64,000 nt of DNA from Variovorax paradoxus NBRC 15149 (GCF_001591365.1 NZ_BCUT01000005.1:682001-746000); one strand, 5' to 3'; positions 15,734-24,704 are shown, numbered from the stretch's first letter. Made by a program: numbers and translations. The notes: generated by a model not told the origin, from the letters alone.

Positions 15734-17176
15734 ATGACCGCCACCTACACCGACACCCGCCTGCTGATCGACAACGAATGGGTCGACGCCACCGGCGGCA
15801 AGACGCTGGACGTCGTGAACCCCGCCACCGGCAAGGCCATCGGCAAGGTGGCGCATGCCAGCATCGCCGATCTCGACCGCGCCCTGGCCGCCGCCCAGCG
15901 CGGCTTCGAAAAGTGGCGCAACACGCCCGCCAACGAGCGCGCCGCCGTCATGCGCCGCGCCGCCGGCCTGATCCGCGAACGCGCCCCTGAAATCGCCAAG
16001 CTGCTCACGCAGGAGCAGGGCAAGCCGCTGGCCGAAGCCAAGGGCGAGACGCTGGCTGCCGCCGACATCATCGAGTGGTTCGCCGACGAAGGCCGCCGCG
16101 TCTACGGCCGCATCGTGCCCTCGCGCAACCTGGCTGCGCAGCAATTGGTGATCAAGGAGCCGCTGGGCCCGGTCGCCGCGTTCACGCCCTGGAACTTCCC
16201 CATCAACCAGATCGTGCGCAAGCTCGGCGCCGCACTGGCCACCGGCTGCTCGTTCCTGGTGAAGGCACCCGAAGAAACCCCGGCCTCGCCGGCCGCGCTG
16301 TTGCAGGCTTTCGTCGATGCCGGCATTCCGCCCGGCACCGTGGGCCTGGTGTTCGGCAACCCGGCCGAAATCTCGAACTACCTGATCTCGCATCCGATCA
16401 TCCGCAAGGTCACCTTCACGGGCTCCACCCCGGTCGGCAAACAGCTGGCCGCGCTGGCCGGCTCGCACATGAAGCGCGTCACCATGGAGCTGGGCGGCCA
16501 CGCGCCGGTCATCGTGGCCGAGGACGCCGACGTGGCCCTGGCCGTGAAGGCCGCGGGTGCCGCCAAGTTCCGCAATGCGGGCCAGGTCTGCATTTCGCCG
16601 ACCCGCTTCCTGGTGCACAACAGCCTGCGCGAGGAATTCGCCCGCACGCTGGTCAAGTACACCGAAGGCCTGAAGCTCGGCGACGGCCTGGCCGAAGGCA
16701 CGACCCTGGGCCCGCTCGCCAACGCGCGCCGCCTCACGGCCATGGCCCATGTGCTGGACGATGCGCGCAAGAAGGGCGCCACCGTGGCGGCCGGCGGCGA
16801 ACGCGTCGGCGACACCGGCAACTTCTTCGCGCCCACTGTGCTGACCGACGTGCCGCTCGATGCCGACGTGTTCAACAACGAGCCCTTCGGCCCGATCGCG
16901 GCGATCCGCGGCTTCGACACGCTGGAAGAAGCCATCGCCGAAGCCAACCGCCTGCCGTTCGGTCTGGCCGGCTATGCCTTCACCCGGTCGATCAAGAACG
17001 CGCACCTGCTGAGCCAGAAGCTCGAGCTCGGCATGCTGTGGATCAACCAACCCGCCGCGCCCTCGCCCGAAATGCCGTTCGGCGGCGTGAAGGATTCGGG
17101 CTACGGCTCGGAAGGTGGCCCGGAGGCGCTCGAGGCTTACCTGAACACCAAGGCTGTCTCGATCATGAGCGTCTGA
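15734..17176 (+). CDS. NAD(P)-dependent succinate-semialdehyde dehydrogenase family protein
   Basis: A 480-residue class 3 aldehyde dehydrogenase close to the GabD/succinate-semialdehyde group. [10 protein letters not shown] carries the general base Glu252, and [12 protein letters not shown] the nucleophile Cys286. [15 protein letters not shown] and [12 protein letters not shown] are cofactor-binding segments, and the C-terminal [18 protein letters not shown] matches the family. The in-frame codons upstream of 15734 look non-coding, and GAAGGAAAAG precedes this ATG. It is followed by a strong terminator. Other semialdehydes such as glutarate or 2,5-dioxopentanoate cannot be excluded. Confidence 0.9.
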   Translation: MTATYTDTRLLIDNEWVDATGGKTLDVVNPATGKAIGKVAHASIADLDRALAAAQRGFEKWRNTPANERAAVMRRAAGLIRERAPEIAKLLTQEQGKPLAEAKGETLAAADIIEWFADEGRRVYGRIVPSRNLAAQQLVIKEPLGPVAAFTPWNFPINQIVRKLGAALATGCSFLVKAPEETPASPAALLQAFVDAGIPPGTVGLVFGNPAEISNYLISHPIIRKVTFTGSTPVGKQLAALAGSHMKRVTMELGGHAPVIVAEDADVALAVKAAGAAKFRNAGQVCISPTRFLVHNSLREEFARTLVKYTEGLKLGDGLAEGTTLGPLANARRLTAMAHVLDDARKKGATVAAGGERVGDTGNFFAPTVLTDVPLDADVFNNEPFGPIAAIRGFDTLEEAIAEANRLPFGLAGYAFTRSIKNAHLLSQKLELGMLWINQPAAPSPEMPFGGVKDSGYGSEGGPEALEAYLNTKAVSIMSV

Positions 17177-17212
17177 GCGGCCCCGTTCGGTCCGCTCCGG
17201 TTCTTATAAAAA

Positions 17213-17245
17213 ACGGCATCGCTTTGCGGCGGTGCCGTTTTTTTT
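17213..17245 (+). terminator. Rho-independent terminator after the aldehyde dehydrogenase gene
   Basis: ACGGCATCGC (17213-17222) pairs with GCGGTGCCGT (17229-17238) with one G-T pair, followed by eight T. Strong and correctly placed 37 bases after the stop. Confidence 0.9.
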
Positions 17246-17260
17246 GTCCTTGTTTTTTCA

Positions 17261-17363
17261 GGGCGCGCTCCCGCCGACGGGGTACGCGGCGAAGCGAATG
17301 TCCTCCGGCCTGCGGCCTCCCCCTTGATTTCGCTGCGCAAGGCACCCCATCGACGGGAGCGTG
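17261..17363 (-). repeat. Foldback repeat, copy C
   Basis: Imperfect palindrome. The 20-base outer arms at 17266-17285 and 17342-17361 (CGCTCCCG...) pair with three mismatches. On the minus strand it contains the core GCAGCGAAATCAAGG, a short inner hairpin GGCC-GCA-GGCC and GGACATTCGC. Copies A (17397-17509) and B (51137-51255) share the core but have different stem sequences. Confidence 0.75.
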
Positions 17364-17396
17364 ATCAGAGCACTGGTTGATCAGCGGTGCACCACG

Positions 17397-17509
17397 AGCG
17401 TGCCCAGGTGCACAGGGCATCGGGTGCTCCCCGCAGCGAAATAAAGGAGGAGCCGAAGGCGGGGGACATTCGCGGAGGGGAGTACCCGGTGGCCTGTGCA
17501 CGCGCCCTG
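17397..17509 (+). repeat. Foldback repeat, copy A
   Basis: About 113 bases, near-identical to copy B at 51137-51255. The long imperfect arms are 17408-17442 (from GTGCACAGGGCATCGGGT) and 17468-17501 (ending CCTGTGCAC). Between them lie the AGCGAAATAAAGGAGG core and an inner GCC-GAA-GGC hairpin. It lies 34 bases from copy C, in the opposite orientation, between the 3' ends of the aldehyde dehydrogenase and mgtA genes. Together with the terminator, these copies occupy the 362-base gap 17177-17538. Confidence 0.85.
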
Positions 17510-17538
17510 AACAACAGCGCCAAGAACAAAGCAAAACA

Positions 17539-20271
17539 TCACTGCCACCCAAACCGTCGCGCATACCACCCCTTGACCGCCTGCGTGAGCGTCGCATACC
17601 CCGCCAGCATCGCTGCGAGCCATGGAAAGTAGGCCAGCGGAAGCGCCTGCAGCCTGAAGTAGTGCGCGAGCCGACCCATCGGCAGCCAGATGCCCGCCGC
17701 CGCAATCGCCGCGCCCATCGCCAGCAGCGGCCAGGCCGCGCGGCTTTGCAGGAACGGGATCTTGCGCGTGCGGATCAGGTGCACGACCAGCGTCTGCGAC
17801 AACAGGCCTTCGATGAACCAGCCCGACTGGAACAGCGCCTGGTGCGCCACCGTGTTCGCCGAGAACGCGAACCACATCACGGCGTAGGTCAGGATGTCGA
17901 ACACCGAGCTCAGCGGCCCGAAGAACAGCATGAAGCGGCCCAGGTCGGCCGGGTTCCAGCTCTGCGGCTTGCGCAGGAACTCGGCGTCCACGTTGTCGAA
18001 CGGAATTGCGATCTGCGACACGTCGTACAGCAGGTTCTGCACCAGCAGATGCAGCGGCAGCATCGGCAGGAAGGGCAGGAACGCGCTCGCCACCAGCACC
18101 GAGAACACGTTGCCGAAATTCGAGCTCGCCGTGAGCTTGATGTACTTCAGCATGTTGGCAAAGGTGCGGCGGCCTTCCACCACGCCCTGCTCCAGCACCA
18201 TCAGGCTCTTCTCGAGCAGGATGATGTCGGCCGATTCCTTGGCCACGTCGACCGCGCCGTCCACCGAGATGCCGATGTCGGCCGCACGCAGCGCGGGCGC
18301 ATCGTTGATGCCGTCGCCCATGAAGCCCACCACGTGCCCGTTCGCATGCAGCGCACGCACGATGCGCTCCTTGTGAGCAGGCGTGAGCTTGGCGAACACC
18401 TGGTGCCGCTCGACCAGCGTGCGCAGGCCGGCGTCGTCCAACTCTTCGATCTCGCGGCCCGGCACGACCCGGCCGACCTCGATGCCCACGTCGCCGCAGA
18501 CCTTGCGCGCCACCAGCTCGTTGTCGCCCGTCAGCACCTTCACCGCCACGCCGTGCGCGGCCAGCGCGCGCAGCGCGGGCGCGGTCGACTCCTTCGGCGG
18601 ATCGAGAAACGCGACATAACCCAGCAGCGTGAGCGCCGTTTCGTCGGCCACGCCATAGGCCACCTGGGCCTGCCGTTGCGTCCCGGCGGCCAGCACGCGG
18701 CTGGCCACGGCCACCACGCGCAGGCCCTGGGTGTTGAGCTCCGACGCAATGGCGTGGATGCGTGCGAGCAGGCCGGCGTCGAGCGGCAGCACCTCGTCGC
18801 CGCGTTCGACCGAGCTGCAGACCGAGAGGATCTCTTCCAGTGCGCCCTTGCAGACCAGCAGGTGCTCGCTCCCACCGTTCTCGACCACCACCGACATGCG
18901 CCGGCGCGCGAAGTCGAAGGGCACCTCGTCGATCTTGCGCCAGGCCGTCTGCAGCCGCGTCTCCAGCCGCACCTCGGCATGGTTCAGCACCGCCTTGTCG
19001 AGCAGGTTCTTGAGGCCCGTCTGATGGAAGCTGTTCAGGTAGGCCATCTGCAGCACGTGGTCCGAGGCCTCGCCCCAGGCGTTGGTGTGGCGCTCCAGCA
19101 CGATGCGGTCCTGCGTCAGCGTGCCGGTCTTGTCGGTGCACAGCACGTCCATGGCGCCGAAGTTGTGGATCGCTTCGAGCCGCTTCACGATCACCTTCTG
19201 CCGCGACATCACGACCGCGCCCTTGGCCAGCGCAGCGGTCACGATCATCGGCAGCATCTCGGGCGTGAGGCCCACTGCGATCGACAGCGCGAACAGCGCC
19301 GCCTCCCACCAGTCGCCCTTGGCCAGGCCGTTGATCACCAGCACCAGCGGCGCCATCACCAGCATGAAGCGGATCAGCACCCAGCTCACGCGGTTGATGC
19401 CGGCCTGGAACGCGCTGGTGCCCTGGTCGGCGGCGGTCACGCGCTGCGCCAGCGCGCCGAAGAAGGTGCGGTTGCCCGTGTGCACGATGAGCGCGGAGGC
19501 GGTGCCGCTGACCACGCTGGTGCCCATGAAGAGCAGGTTGTCGCGCTCGAGCACGCCGGCTTCATGGCTGCCGCGGTCGATGCAGAACTTCTCCACGGGC
19601 ATCGCTTCGCCGGTCAGCGCCGACTGGCTGATGAACAGGTCCTTGGCCGCGAGCAGCCGGCAGTCGGCCGGGATCATGTCGCCGGCCGAGAGTGCGATCA
19701 CGTCGCCCGGCACCAGGTCGCGCATCGGCACTTCGATGCGCAGCGCGCTCGCAGCGCCGGGCGTGGGCCGCAGCACGGTGGCGGTGTTGCTCACCATCGC
19801 CTTGAGCCGCTCGGCGGCCTTGCCGGAGCGCGATTCCTGCAGGAAGCGCAGCACCGTCGACAGCACCACCATGCTGCCGATCACGAGCGCGGCCTTCATG
19901 TCCTCGGTCACGTAGGAGACCAGCGCCAGCACGGTCAGCAGCAGGTTGAACGGATTGCGGTAGCACTGCCACAGGTGCGTCCACCACGGCAGCGGCTGCT
20001 CGTGGCGCACCTCGTTGCCGCCGAACTGCCTGCGCAGCGCCAGGGCCTCGTCTTCGGCCATGCCTTGCGGCGAACTGTGGAGGCTTGCGAGCAGTGCGGC
20101 GGCATCGGCGCGCGATGCGGCGGACAGTGCCTGGGCGATGCCGGACGGCATGGCCGCCGAGGCGGTGCCCGCGGGCTTCGGGCCCAGCAGTGCCTGCCAG
20201 CGCTCGAAGTGATGCAGCATGCGGCGGCTGCGCAGGAAGCTCTCGAAAAGGGACTTCAGGACGTTCTTCAT
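17539..20271 (-). CDS. mgtA: Magnesium-translocating P-type ATPase MgtA
   Basis: A 910-residue P3B-type ATPase for Mg2+ uptake across the inner membrane. It has the phosphorylation motif CTDKTGTLT with Asp380, TGE in LTGEAMPVEKF (actuator), KGALEEIL in the nucleotide domain and the hinge motif GDGINDAPALRAADIG. A DILTY-rich C-terminal bundle has ten membrane segments in all. Length matches MgtA/MgtB. The start at 20271 (MKNVLKSLFESFLRSRR) gives the usual cytoplasmic N-terminal extension. A small gene (20481-20687) precedes it on the same strand with a 209-base gap in which no clear terminator or known Mg2+ riboswitch was recognised. Confidence 0.95.
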   Translation of the reverse strand: MKNVLKSLFESFLRSRRMLHHFERWQALLGPKPAGTASAAMPSGIAQALSAASRADAAALLASLHSSPQGMAEDEALALRRQFGGNEVRHEQPLPWWTHLWQCYRNPFNLLLTVLALVSYVTEDMKAALVIGSMVVLSTVLRFLQESRSGKAAERLKAMVSNTATVLRPTPGAASALRIEVPMRDLVPGDVIALSAGDMIPADCRLLAAKDLFISQSALTGEAMPVEKFCIDRGSHEAGVLERDNLLFMGTSVVSGTASALIVHTGNRTFFGALAQRVTAADQGTSAFQAGINRVSWVLIRFMLVMAPLVLVINGLAKGDWWEAALFALSIAVGLTPEMLPMIVTAALAKGAVVMSRQKVIVKRLEAIHNFGAMDVLCTDKTGTLTQDRIVLERHTNAWGEASDHVLQMAYLNSFHQTGLKNLLDKAVLNHAEVRLETRLQTAWRKIDEVPFDFARRRMSVVVENGGSEHLLVCKGALEEILSVCSSVERGDEVLPLDAGLLARIHAIASELNTQGLRVVAVASRVLAAGTQRQAQVAYGVADETALTLLGYVAFLDPPKESTAPALRALAAHGVAVKVLTGDNELVARKVCGDVGIEVGRVVPGREIEELDDAGLRTLVERHQVFAKLTPAHKERIVRALHANGHVVGFMGDGINDAPALRAADIGISVDGAVDVAKESADIILLEKSLMVLEQGVVEGRRTFANMLKYIKLTASSNFGNVFSVLVASAFLPFLPMLPLHLLVQNLLYDVSQIAIPFDNVDAEFLRKPQSWNPADLGRFMLFFGPLSSVFDILTYAVMWFAFSANTVAHQALFQSGWFIEGLLSQTLVVHLIRTRKIPFLQSRAAWPLLAMGAAIAAAGIWLPMGRLAHYFRLQALPLAYFPWLAAMLAGYATLTQAVKGWYARRFGWQ

Positions 20272-20480
20272 TTTTTATTCCTTCACGGCGCCGGCCGCGA
20301 AGGGAAGAACCTCCCGCGTCAATCAGGCGTGGGAATCCCCTTGCGGCGCGGCGCGCTGCATTTCGGTGTGGCCGGTCGGGCGGGAGAGGGGTGGCGCGCA
20401 GGGGCGCCCATGAGAAGCGGGGTCCATCGGGCCTCCTTGTTTCTTGCGTGTCGTGCGGCGGGAGGTGGCGGTGCGGCGCG

Positions 20481-20687
20481 TCAGCGCTGCCCGGCGCGGG
20501 GCGGCCGCTCGAGCAGCAGGAAGAAGCTGCGGATGCGCCGCGTGGTCCAGAGCGCGGCGGCGCGATCCAGCATTTCGTTGTCGATGTCCTGCGCCGTGAC
20601 CGCGCGCGCAGGCGCAGACGCAGACGGGCGAGCGGTTTCCTGCACCGGCTGCTTTAGCTGTTGCTGACGAGACTGGAATTGGCGCAT
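20481..20687 (-). CDS. Small basic hypothetical protein (68 aa) upstream of mgtA
   Basis: A 68-residue frame beginning MRQFQSRQQQLKQPVQET, preceded at the right distance by AAGGAG (20695-20700 on the minus strand), which is the main reason to call it. It is Gln-rich at the start, Pro/Ala-rich in the middle, then DIDNEMLDRAAALWTTRRIR, a likely amphipathic helix, and an Arg-rich tail. No signal peptide or membrane segment. Not a family I recognise. Its position before mgtA on the same strand recalls the small leader or regulatory proteins of other Mg2+ transporters, but nothing in the sequence proves such a role. Confidence 0.6.
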   Translation of the reverse strand: MRQFQSRQQQLKQPVQETARPSASAPARAVTAQDIDNEMLDRAAALWTTRRIRSFFLLLERPPRAGQR

Positions 20688-21037
20688 GGCAAGGCTCCTT
20701 CGCAATGAAGGGCCTCGTGCACGGACACACGCAAGCTGACTGAAAAAGTCAGTGACGAAGAACGGCGGGATTCGGAAGAGGGAGCCGCCCGCCTCGGATG
20801 GCGAACGGGTCAGGCTGCGTGCACGGCGGCCGCAGCGCAAAAGAGCCTGCGCTAGAGGGCCGGATGTGTCACGCCTGCCGAGGCACGCGTCTTGTCACTG
20901 ATCCAACTGGCACTGTCCACGCACGGGGCTCCGAAATAAAGATGCGGGATTGTTGCACCGCACCACAACGAGCGTCAACCTTTTTGGCTATGTCCCGCGG
21001 CGCAGCCGGGTCGTTGCCGGGCCGCGGCCGAACTGGC
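20688..21037. other. 350-bp intergenic region upstream of the small gene and mgtA
   Basis: No convincing gene. It holds the ribosome site of the 68-residue gene and, 49-65 bases before its start, a perfect hairpin CTGACT-GAAAA-AGTCAG (20736-20752). I could not recognise an M-box or other named Mg2+ riboswitch. The promoter for mgtA is most likely here. Confidence 0.5.
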
Positions 21038-21241
21038 TCAGTAGCACTGGAACAGCACGCCGGCCTCCGCGGGCGCCTTGCCGAGCCAGCGCGGCGTCTG
21101 GCCCTTGGCGCTGCAATGGTCGGCGGCCTGCGTGTACGTGGGTGCGCGCAGCACGCCTTCGCGCACGGGCACCACCTCGTTGGGGAGCGTCGAGCAGCCG
21201 GTGACGAGCAAAGCGAGCGGAAGAAGAGTGCGCCAGTTCAT
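21038..21241 (-). CDS. Small predicted lipoprotein (67 aa)
   Basis: MNWRTLLPLALLVTGCST gives a clear lipoprotein signal with Cys16. The mature part of about 50 residues includes YTQAADHCSAKGQTPRWLGK and ends in FQCY; its two cysteines could form a disulfide. The fold is reminiscent of very small outer-membrane lipoproteins found in related genomes. It lies 9 bases after the thioesterase stop on the same strand and may be the last gene of that operon. Function unknown. Confidence 0.75.
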   Translation of the reverse strand: MNWRTLLPLALLVTGCSTLPNEVVPVREGVLRAPTYTQAADHCSAKGQTPRWLGKAPAEAGVLFQCY

Positions 21242-21250
21242 CGGGCCATT

Positions 21251-21682
21251 CTAAGACGCGGCCTCGTCGCAGAGCGCCCGGATGGACGGCGGAATCGGCA
21301 CCGCGCGGATGCCGCCGCCTTCGCGCCTGGCCGCGAAGATGCGCACCTCCTCGCATTCGAGGATCAGCTCGTCGCCGCGCAGCACGCGGTAGGCCTGCAC
21401 GAAGCTCTTGTCGCGCCACTCGGTGACGCGCACCGCGATCTGCAGCGTGTCGCCGTAGCTCGCGGCCTTGACGAAGCGCGTGTGCGTGTCGACCAGCGGC
21501 GTGCCGATCACGCCCAGCGTCTCGGCCGTTTCTTCCCAGCGCGGCACGCCGCATTCGGCAAAAAAGTGACGCGACGCCGCATCGATCCAGCGGAAGAAGT
21601 TGGGGAACCAGACGATGCCGGCGGGATCGCAGTCGCCGAACTCGACGCGTGCGGTGTAGATGATTTCCTTGGCCTTGCTCAT
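21251..21682 (-). CDS. Hotdog-fold acyl-CoA thioesterase (4-hydroxybenzoyl-CoA thioesterase type)
   Basis: A 143-residue hotdog-fold thioesterase. VEFGDCDPAGIVWFPNFFRW is the 4-HBT signature with the catalytic Asp in DCDPAGIV. The start overlaps the DctM stop by one base (TGATG), so it is in the TRAP operon. Upstream genes make a 2-oxo acid and probably an acyl-CoA; this enzyme could hydrolyse that acyl-CoA. The preferred acyl group is not readable, though the 4-HBT type often accepts aromatic acyl-CoAs. Confidence 0.9.
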   Translation of the reverse strand: MSKAKEIIYTARVEFGDCDPAGIVWFPNFFRWIDAASRHFFAECGVPRWEETAETLGVIGTPLVDTHTRFVKAASYGDTLQIAVRVTEWRDKSFVQAYRVLRGDELILECEEVRIFAARREGGGIRAVPIPPSIRALCDEAAS

Positions 21683-22983
21683 CAGTTCATTCTCGTCGGC
21701 AGCCACAGGGCGATGATGGGAAACGCGATCAGGATCACCAGGCGCACGATGTCCGTCACGATGAACGGCAGCACGCCCTTGAAGATGGTGGTGAAGCTCA
21801 CGTCCTTCACCACGCTCTTGATCACGAACACGTTCATCCCCACCGGCGGATGGATCAGCCCCAGTTCCACCGTCATCACGATGATCACGCCGAACCAGAT
21901 CGGATCGAAGCCCAGGTGCACGATCACCGGAAAGATGATCGGCACCGTGAGGATGATCATGGCCATGGCGTCCATCAGGCAGCCGAGCACCAGGTACATC
22001 AGCATGATGAGCGCAAGCACGCCGTAGCGGCCGATGCCCAGGCCGGTGAGGAATTCCGTGAGCTTCTGCGGGCTCTGCGTGATGGTGAGGAAGTAGCCAA
22101 AGAGCAGCGCGCCGATCAGCACCGTGAACACCGCCGCCGCCGTGCGCGTGGCCGACAGCAGCGCCTCGCGGATCTTCGGGCCGTCGAGCTTGCGTCGCAG
22201 CAGCCCGAGGATGAAGGCGCCGCTCGCGCCGACGCCGCCGGCCTCGGTGGGCGTGAAGAAGCCGCCGTAGAGCCCGCCGATCACGAACACGAACAGCACC
22301 AGCGGCGCCCACACGTTCTTCAGGTCATTGAGGCGTTCCGACCACGGCTTGACCTCGCCGCCGGGCAGCCAGCCGGGCCGCGCCTTCACGATGATCGCGA
22401 TGGTCAGCACGTACATCGCCATGGCCAGGATGCCAGGCACGATGCCCGCCATGAAGAGCTTGCCGATGTCCTGCTGCGTGAGGATGGCGTAGACCGCGAG
22501 CACCGTCGAAGGCGGAAGGATGGCGCCCAGCGTGCCGCCCGCGGCGATCACGCCGGTGGAGAACGACTGCGGGTAGTTGAAGCGCCGCATCTCCGGATAG
22601 GCCACCGCCGAGAAGGTGGCGGCCGTGGCCACCGAGGAGCCGCAGATCGCCGCGAAGCCGCCGCAGGCCACCACCGTGGCCACGCCGAGCCCGCCGCGCA
22701 TGTGGCCGATCATCGAGTTGGCGGCCTTGAAGAGTTCGCGGCTCACGCCCGACACCGACACCAGCGCGCCCATCAGCATGAACATCGGGATCACGCCGAA
22801 GGTGTAGTCGGTCACGGTGCGCATGGAGGTCTGGCCGACCAGCTTGAGCGCGGGCCCGGGGCCCACGAGGTAGCTGTAGCCCGCCACGCCCACGAGGCCC
22901 ATCGCCATGCCCACCGGCACCCGCAAGAGCATCAGCGCGAAGAGGACCACGAAGCCAAGAATCGCAACTGCATCGGGGCTCAT
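21682..22983 (-). CDS. TRAP transporter large permease (DctM)
   Basis: A 433-residue DctM-family membrane protein with about 12 hydrophobic segments, the Na+-coupled transport subunit of a TRAP system. Typical motifs are FGVIPMFMLMGALVSVSG, GGFAAICGSSVATAATF (helix-hairpin), GGTLGAILPPSTVLAVYAI and VELGLIHPPVGMNVFVI. It overlaps the DctQ stop by 4 bases and the thioesterase start by 1. The substrate is set by the DctP gene of the same operon, probably a carboxylic or hydroxy acid. Confidence 0.95.
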   Translation of the reverse strand: MSPDAVAILGFVVLFALMLLRVPVGMAMGLVGVAGYSYLVGPGPALKLVGQTSMRTVTDYTFGVIPMFMLMGALVSVSGVSRELFKAANSMIGHMRGGLGVATVVACGGFAAICGSSVATAATFSAVAYPEMRRFNYPQSFSTGVIAAGGTLGAILPPSTVLAVYAILTQQDIGKLFMAGIVPGILAMAMYVLTIAIIVKARPGWLPGGEVKPWSERLNDLKNVWAPLVLFVFVIGGLYGGFFTPTEAGGVGASGAFILGLLRRKLDGPKIREALLSATRTAAAVFTVLIGALLFGYFLTITQSPQKLTEFLTGLGIGRYGVLALIMLMYLVLGCLMDAMAMIILTVPIIFPVIVHLGFDPIWFGVIIVMTVELGLIHPPVGMNVFVIKSVVKDVSFTTIFKGVLPFIVTDIVRLVILIAFPIIALWLPTRMN

Positions 22984-23492
22984 TCATCGGCTTTCTGTTC
23001 AGCGTGGACTTCTTCCAGCTGCTCGGGATGGAAGATCAGCCGATAGGTGCGGATGGCGATCAGCAGCACCGCACAGACGTCGCCGGCCCAGGCCACGGCA
23101 TAGAACGGCCAGGTCGGAATATTCATGTCGTAGGTCAGCACGTTGTCCACGTAGGTGCCGCGCACCTTGTCGAACAGCATGGCCGTCTGCACCGCCACCA
23201 CGAACAGCAGCACCAGCGTGGCGAACACGTCGATCACGCGCTTCATGCGCGGACCCGCGGCCGTCCACACGAGGTCGACCGTGATGTGGCCGCCGCGGTA
23301 GCTGGTGGCCGCAATGCCCCAGAAGATCAGGATGCCCAGCAGCATGCGGCCGAAGTCGTAGGCGTCGGGGATCGAGGTGTCGAAGAACTTGCGCAGCACC
23401 ACGGCCACGAAGATGTTGAGCGCGACGATCCCCACGAAGATGGCGGCAAGCCATTCGATCGTGTTGATCGCGCGGTCCATGTAGCGAGTCAT
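22980..23492 (-). CDS. TRAP transporter small permease (DctQ)
   Basis: A 170-residue DctQ subunit with four predicted membrane helices, starting MTRYMDRAINTIEWLAAIFVG. ILIFWGIAATSYRGGHITVDLV is the family signature. The start at 23492 is chosen because the upstream in-frame codons come from the GC-rich hairpin region and lack coding character. The gene follows DctP after 118 bases containing two strong hairpins, which may set the ratio of binding protein to permease. Confidence 0.92.
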   Translation of the reverse strand: MTRYMDRAINTIEWLAAIFVGIVALNIFVAVVLRKFFDTSIPDAYDFGRMLLGILIFWGIAATSYRGGHITVDLVWTAAGPRMKRVIDVFATLVLLFVVAVQTAMLFDKVRGTYVDNVLTYDMNIPTWPFYAVAWAGDVCAVLLIAIRTYRLIFHPEQLEEVHAEQKADE

Positions 23493-23535
23493 TGGCTCGC
23501 CCCCCAGGCTCCGCGCACTTCGTGTCGCTTCTCCT

Positions 23536-23575
23536 CCCCCCCTACCGGGGGGCGGGCCGGCCGCTTCGGGCGGCC
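23536..23575. repeat. Tandem GC-rich hairpins between dctP and dctQ
   Basis: CCCCCC (23536-23542 region) pairs with GGGGGG (23547-23552) across TACC. Next to it GGCCG pairs with CGGCC across CTTCGGG (23559-23575). No T-run follows on either strand. Such structures between a binding-protein gene and its permease genes often stabilise the upstream mRNA. Confidence 0.55.
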
Positions 23576-23610
23576 GTGCGCGGCGGCCCCCGGGCAATAC
23601 AGATACTGAA

Positions 23611-24666
23611 TCACAGTGCCGACTTGTACTTGGCGAGGCTGGCCTTGAGCGCATCCATCACGGCCTTCGGGTCTTCGCCCGCCTTCTTCACGGTGTCGGC
23701 CCACTGCGCCTCGGAAGGCGCTGCGGCCTTGCGCCAGGCATCGAGCTGCTCCGGCGTGAGCTTGTAGACCTCGTGGCCCGGCTGCGCGGCGATCTTCGCG
23801 CGCCCGCCGAACTCGAAGTCGGCCCACGGCCCGGCCACCTTCTGGGCCCACTCGCTGGTGCAGTGCTCGTCGATCACCTTCTTCTGGCCGGCGGACATGG
23901 CGTCGTACTTGCCCTTGTTCATCACCCAGACGAAGGGCGTGACGTAGAGCGGCGCGTCCATGTGGTACTTGACCACCTTGTCGATGCCGAACAGGCCGAT
24001 CGATCCCCAGGGGAAGGTGATGGCATCGGCCACGCCGCGCTCCAGCATGTCGCGCGACTCGGGCGCCGAGGCCTGCACGTTGGTGCCGCCCAGCGAGGTG
24101 ATCAGCTGGCCCACGGTGCTGGTGGCGGGCCGCACCTTCATGCCCTTGATGTCGGTGGGCAGCGTGATCTTCTTGCGCGAGTGGAAGGTGCCGGGGTCGT
24201 GCACGAACGCGAAGCAGTACTTCACGTCCTTCATTTCCTTGGCCGCGTAGTTGCGGTACCAGGCGTCGATGGCGGCCGAGCCCTCCTTGCCGTTGGCGAA
24301 CAGGAAGGGCAGCGACGCACCCGCCATCACCGGAAAGCGGCCGGGCTGGTAGCCGGGGTTCACGTAGGCGAAGTCGGCGATGCCGTCGCGCGCCATGTCG
24401 TAGTGGTCGAAGGCCTTGCCGAGCTGCTCCGATGGAAACAGGATCGCGGTGATGCTGCCGTTCGACGCCTTCTTGATGTCGTCGGCCCAGGCCTGCAGCG
24501 CGGGGTTGAGCGGATGCTGCGCGGGCACCCAGCTCGAGAGCTTGATCTGCACGGCCTTGTCCTGCGCCTGCACGGCGGGCGTGCCGAGTGCAAGGGCGGC
24601 GCAGATGGCGATCAGGGCCGGCGCAGCGGGGCGCTTCGGATGATGGGGGTGGCGGTGGGTTTTCAT
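23611..24666 (-). CDS. TRAP transporter periplasmic substrate-binding protein (DctP)
   Basis: A 351-residue DctP-family binding protein with a signal peptide (about residues 1-34, ending AVQAQ). IKLSSWVPAQHPLNPALQAWADD and ILFPSEQLGKAFDHYDM are typical of the family. The conserved carboxylate-binding Arg is probably in IKGMKVRPATSTV. It heads the transport genes and lies 38 bases after the hydroxy-acid oxidase gene, so import and oxidation of the same acid are likely. The ligand is unknown. Confidence 0.93.
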   Translation of the reverse strand: MKTHRHPHHPKRPAAPALIAICAALALGTPAVQAQDKAVQIKLSSWVPAQHPLNPALQAWADDIKKASNGSITAILFPSEQLGKAFDHYDMARDGIADFAYVNPGYQPGRFPVMAGASLPFLFANGKEGSAAIDAWYRNYAAKEMKDVKYCFAFVHDPGTFHSRKKITLPTDIKGMKVRPATSTVGQLITSLGGTNVQASAPESRDMLERGVADAITFPWGSIGLFGIDKVVKYHMDAPLYVTPFVWVMNKGKYDAMSAGQKKVIDEHCTSEWAQKVAGPWADFEFGGRAKIAAQPGHEVYKLTPEQLDAWRKAAAPSEAQWADTVKKAGEDPKAVMDALKASLAKYKSAL

Positions 24667-24704
24667 GGTCTCCTTCGTTATGTTTCTGAACTAATCCGTG
24701 CAAT

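Noticed and set aside
20323-20730. Alternative 135-codon minus frame over the small gene near mgtA
   Set aside because: No ribosome site at its start and Arg/Ala-rich text; the 68-residue frame in the same place has AAGGAG and better composition.
20272-21037. A Mg2+-sensing riboswitch (M-box type) upstream of mgtA
   Set aside because: I could not find the expected conserved loops; only one short hairpin is clear. A covariance search (Infernal with the M-box model) would settle it.
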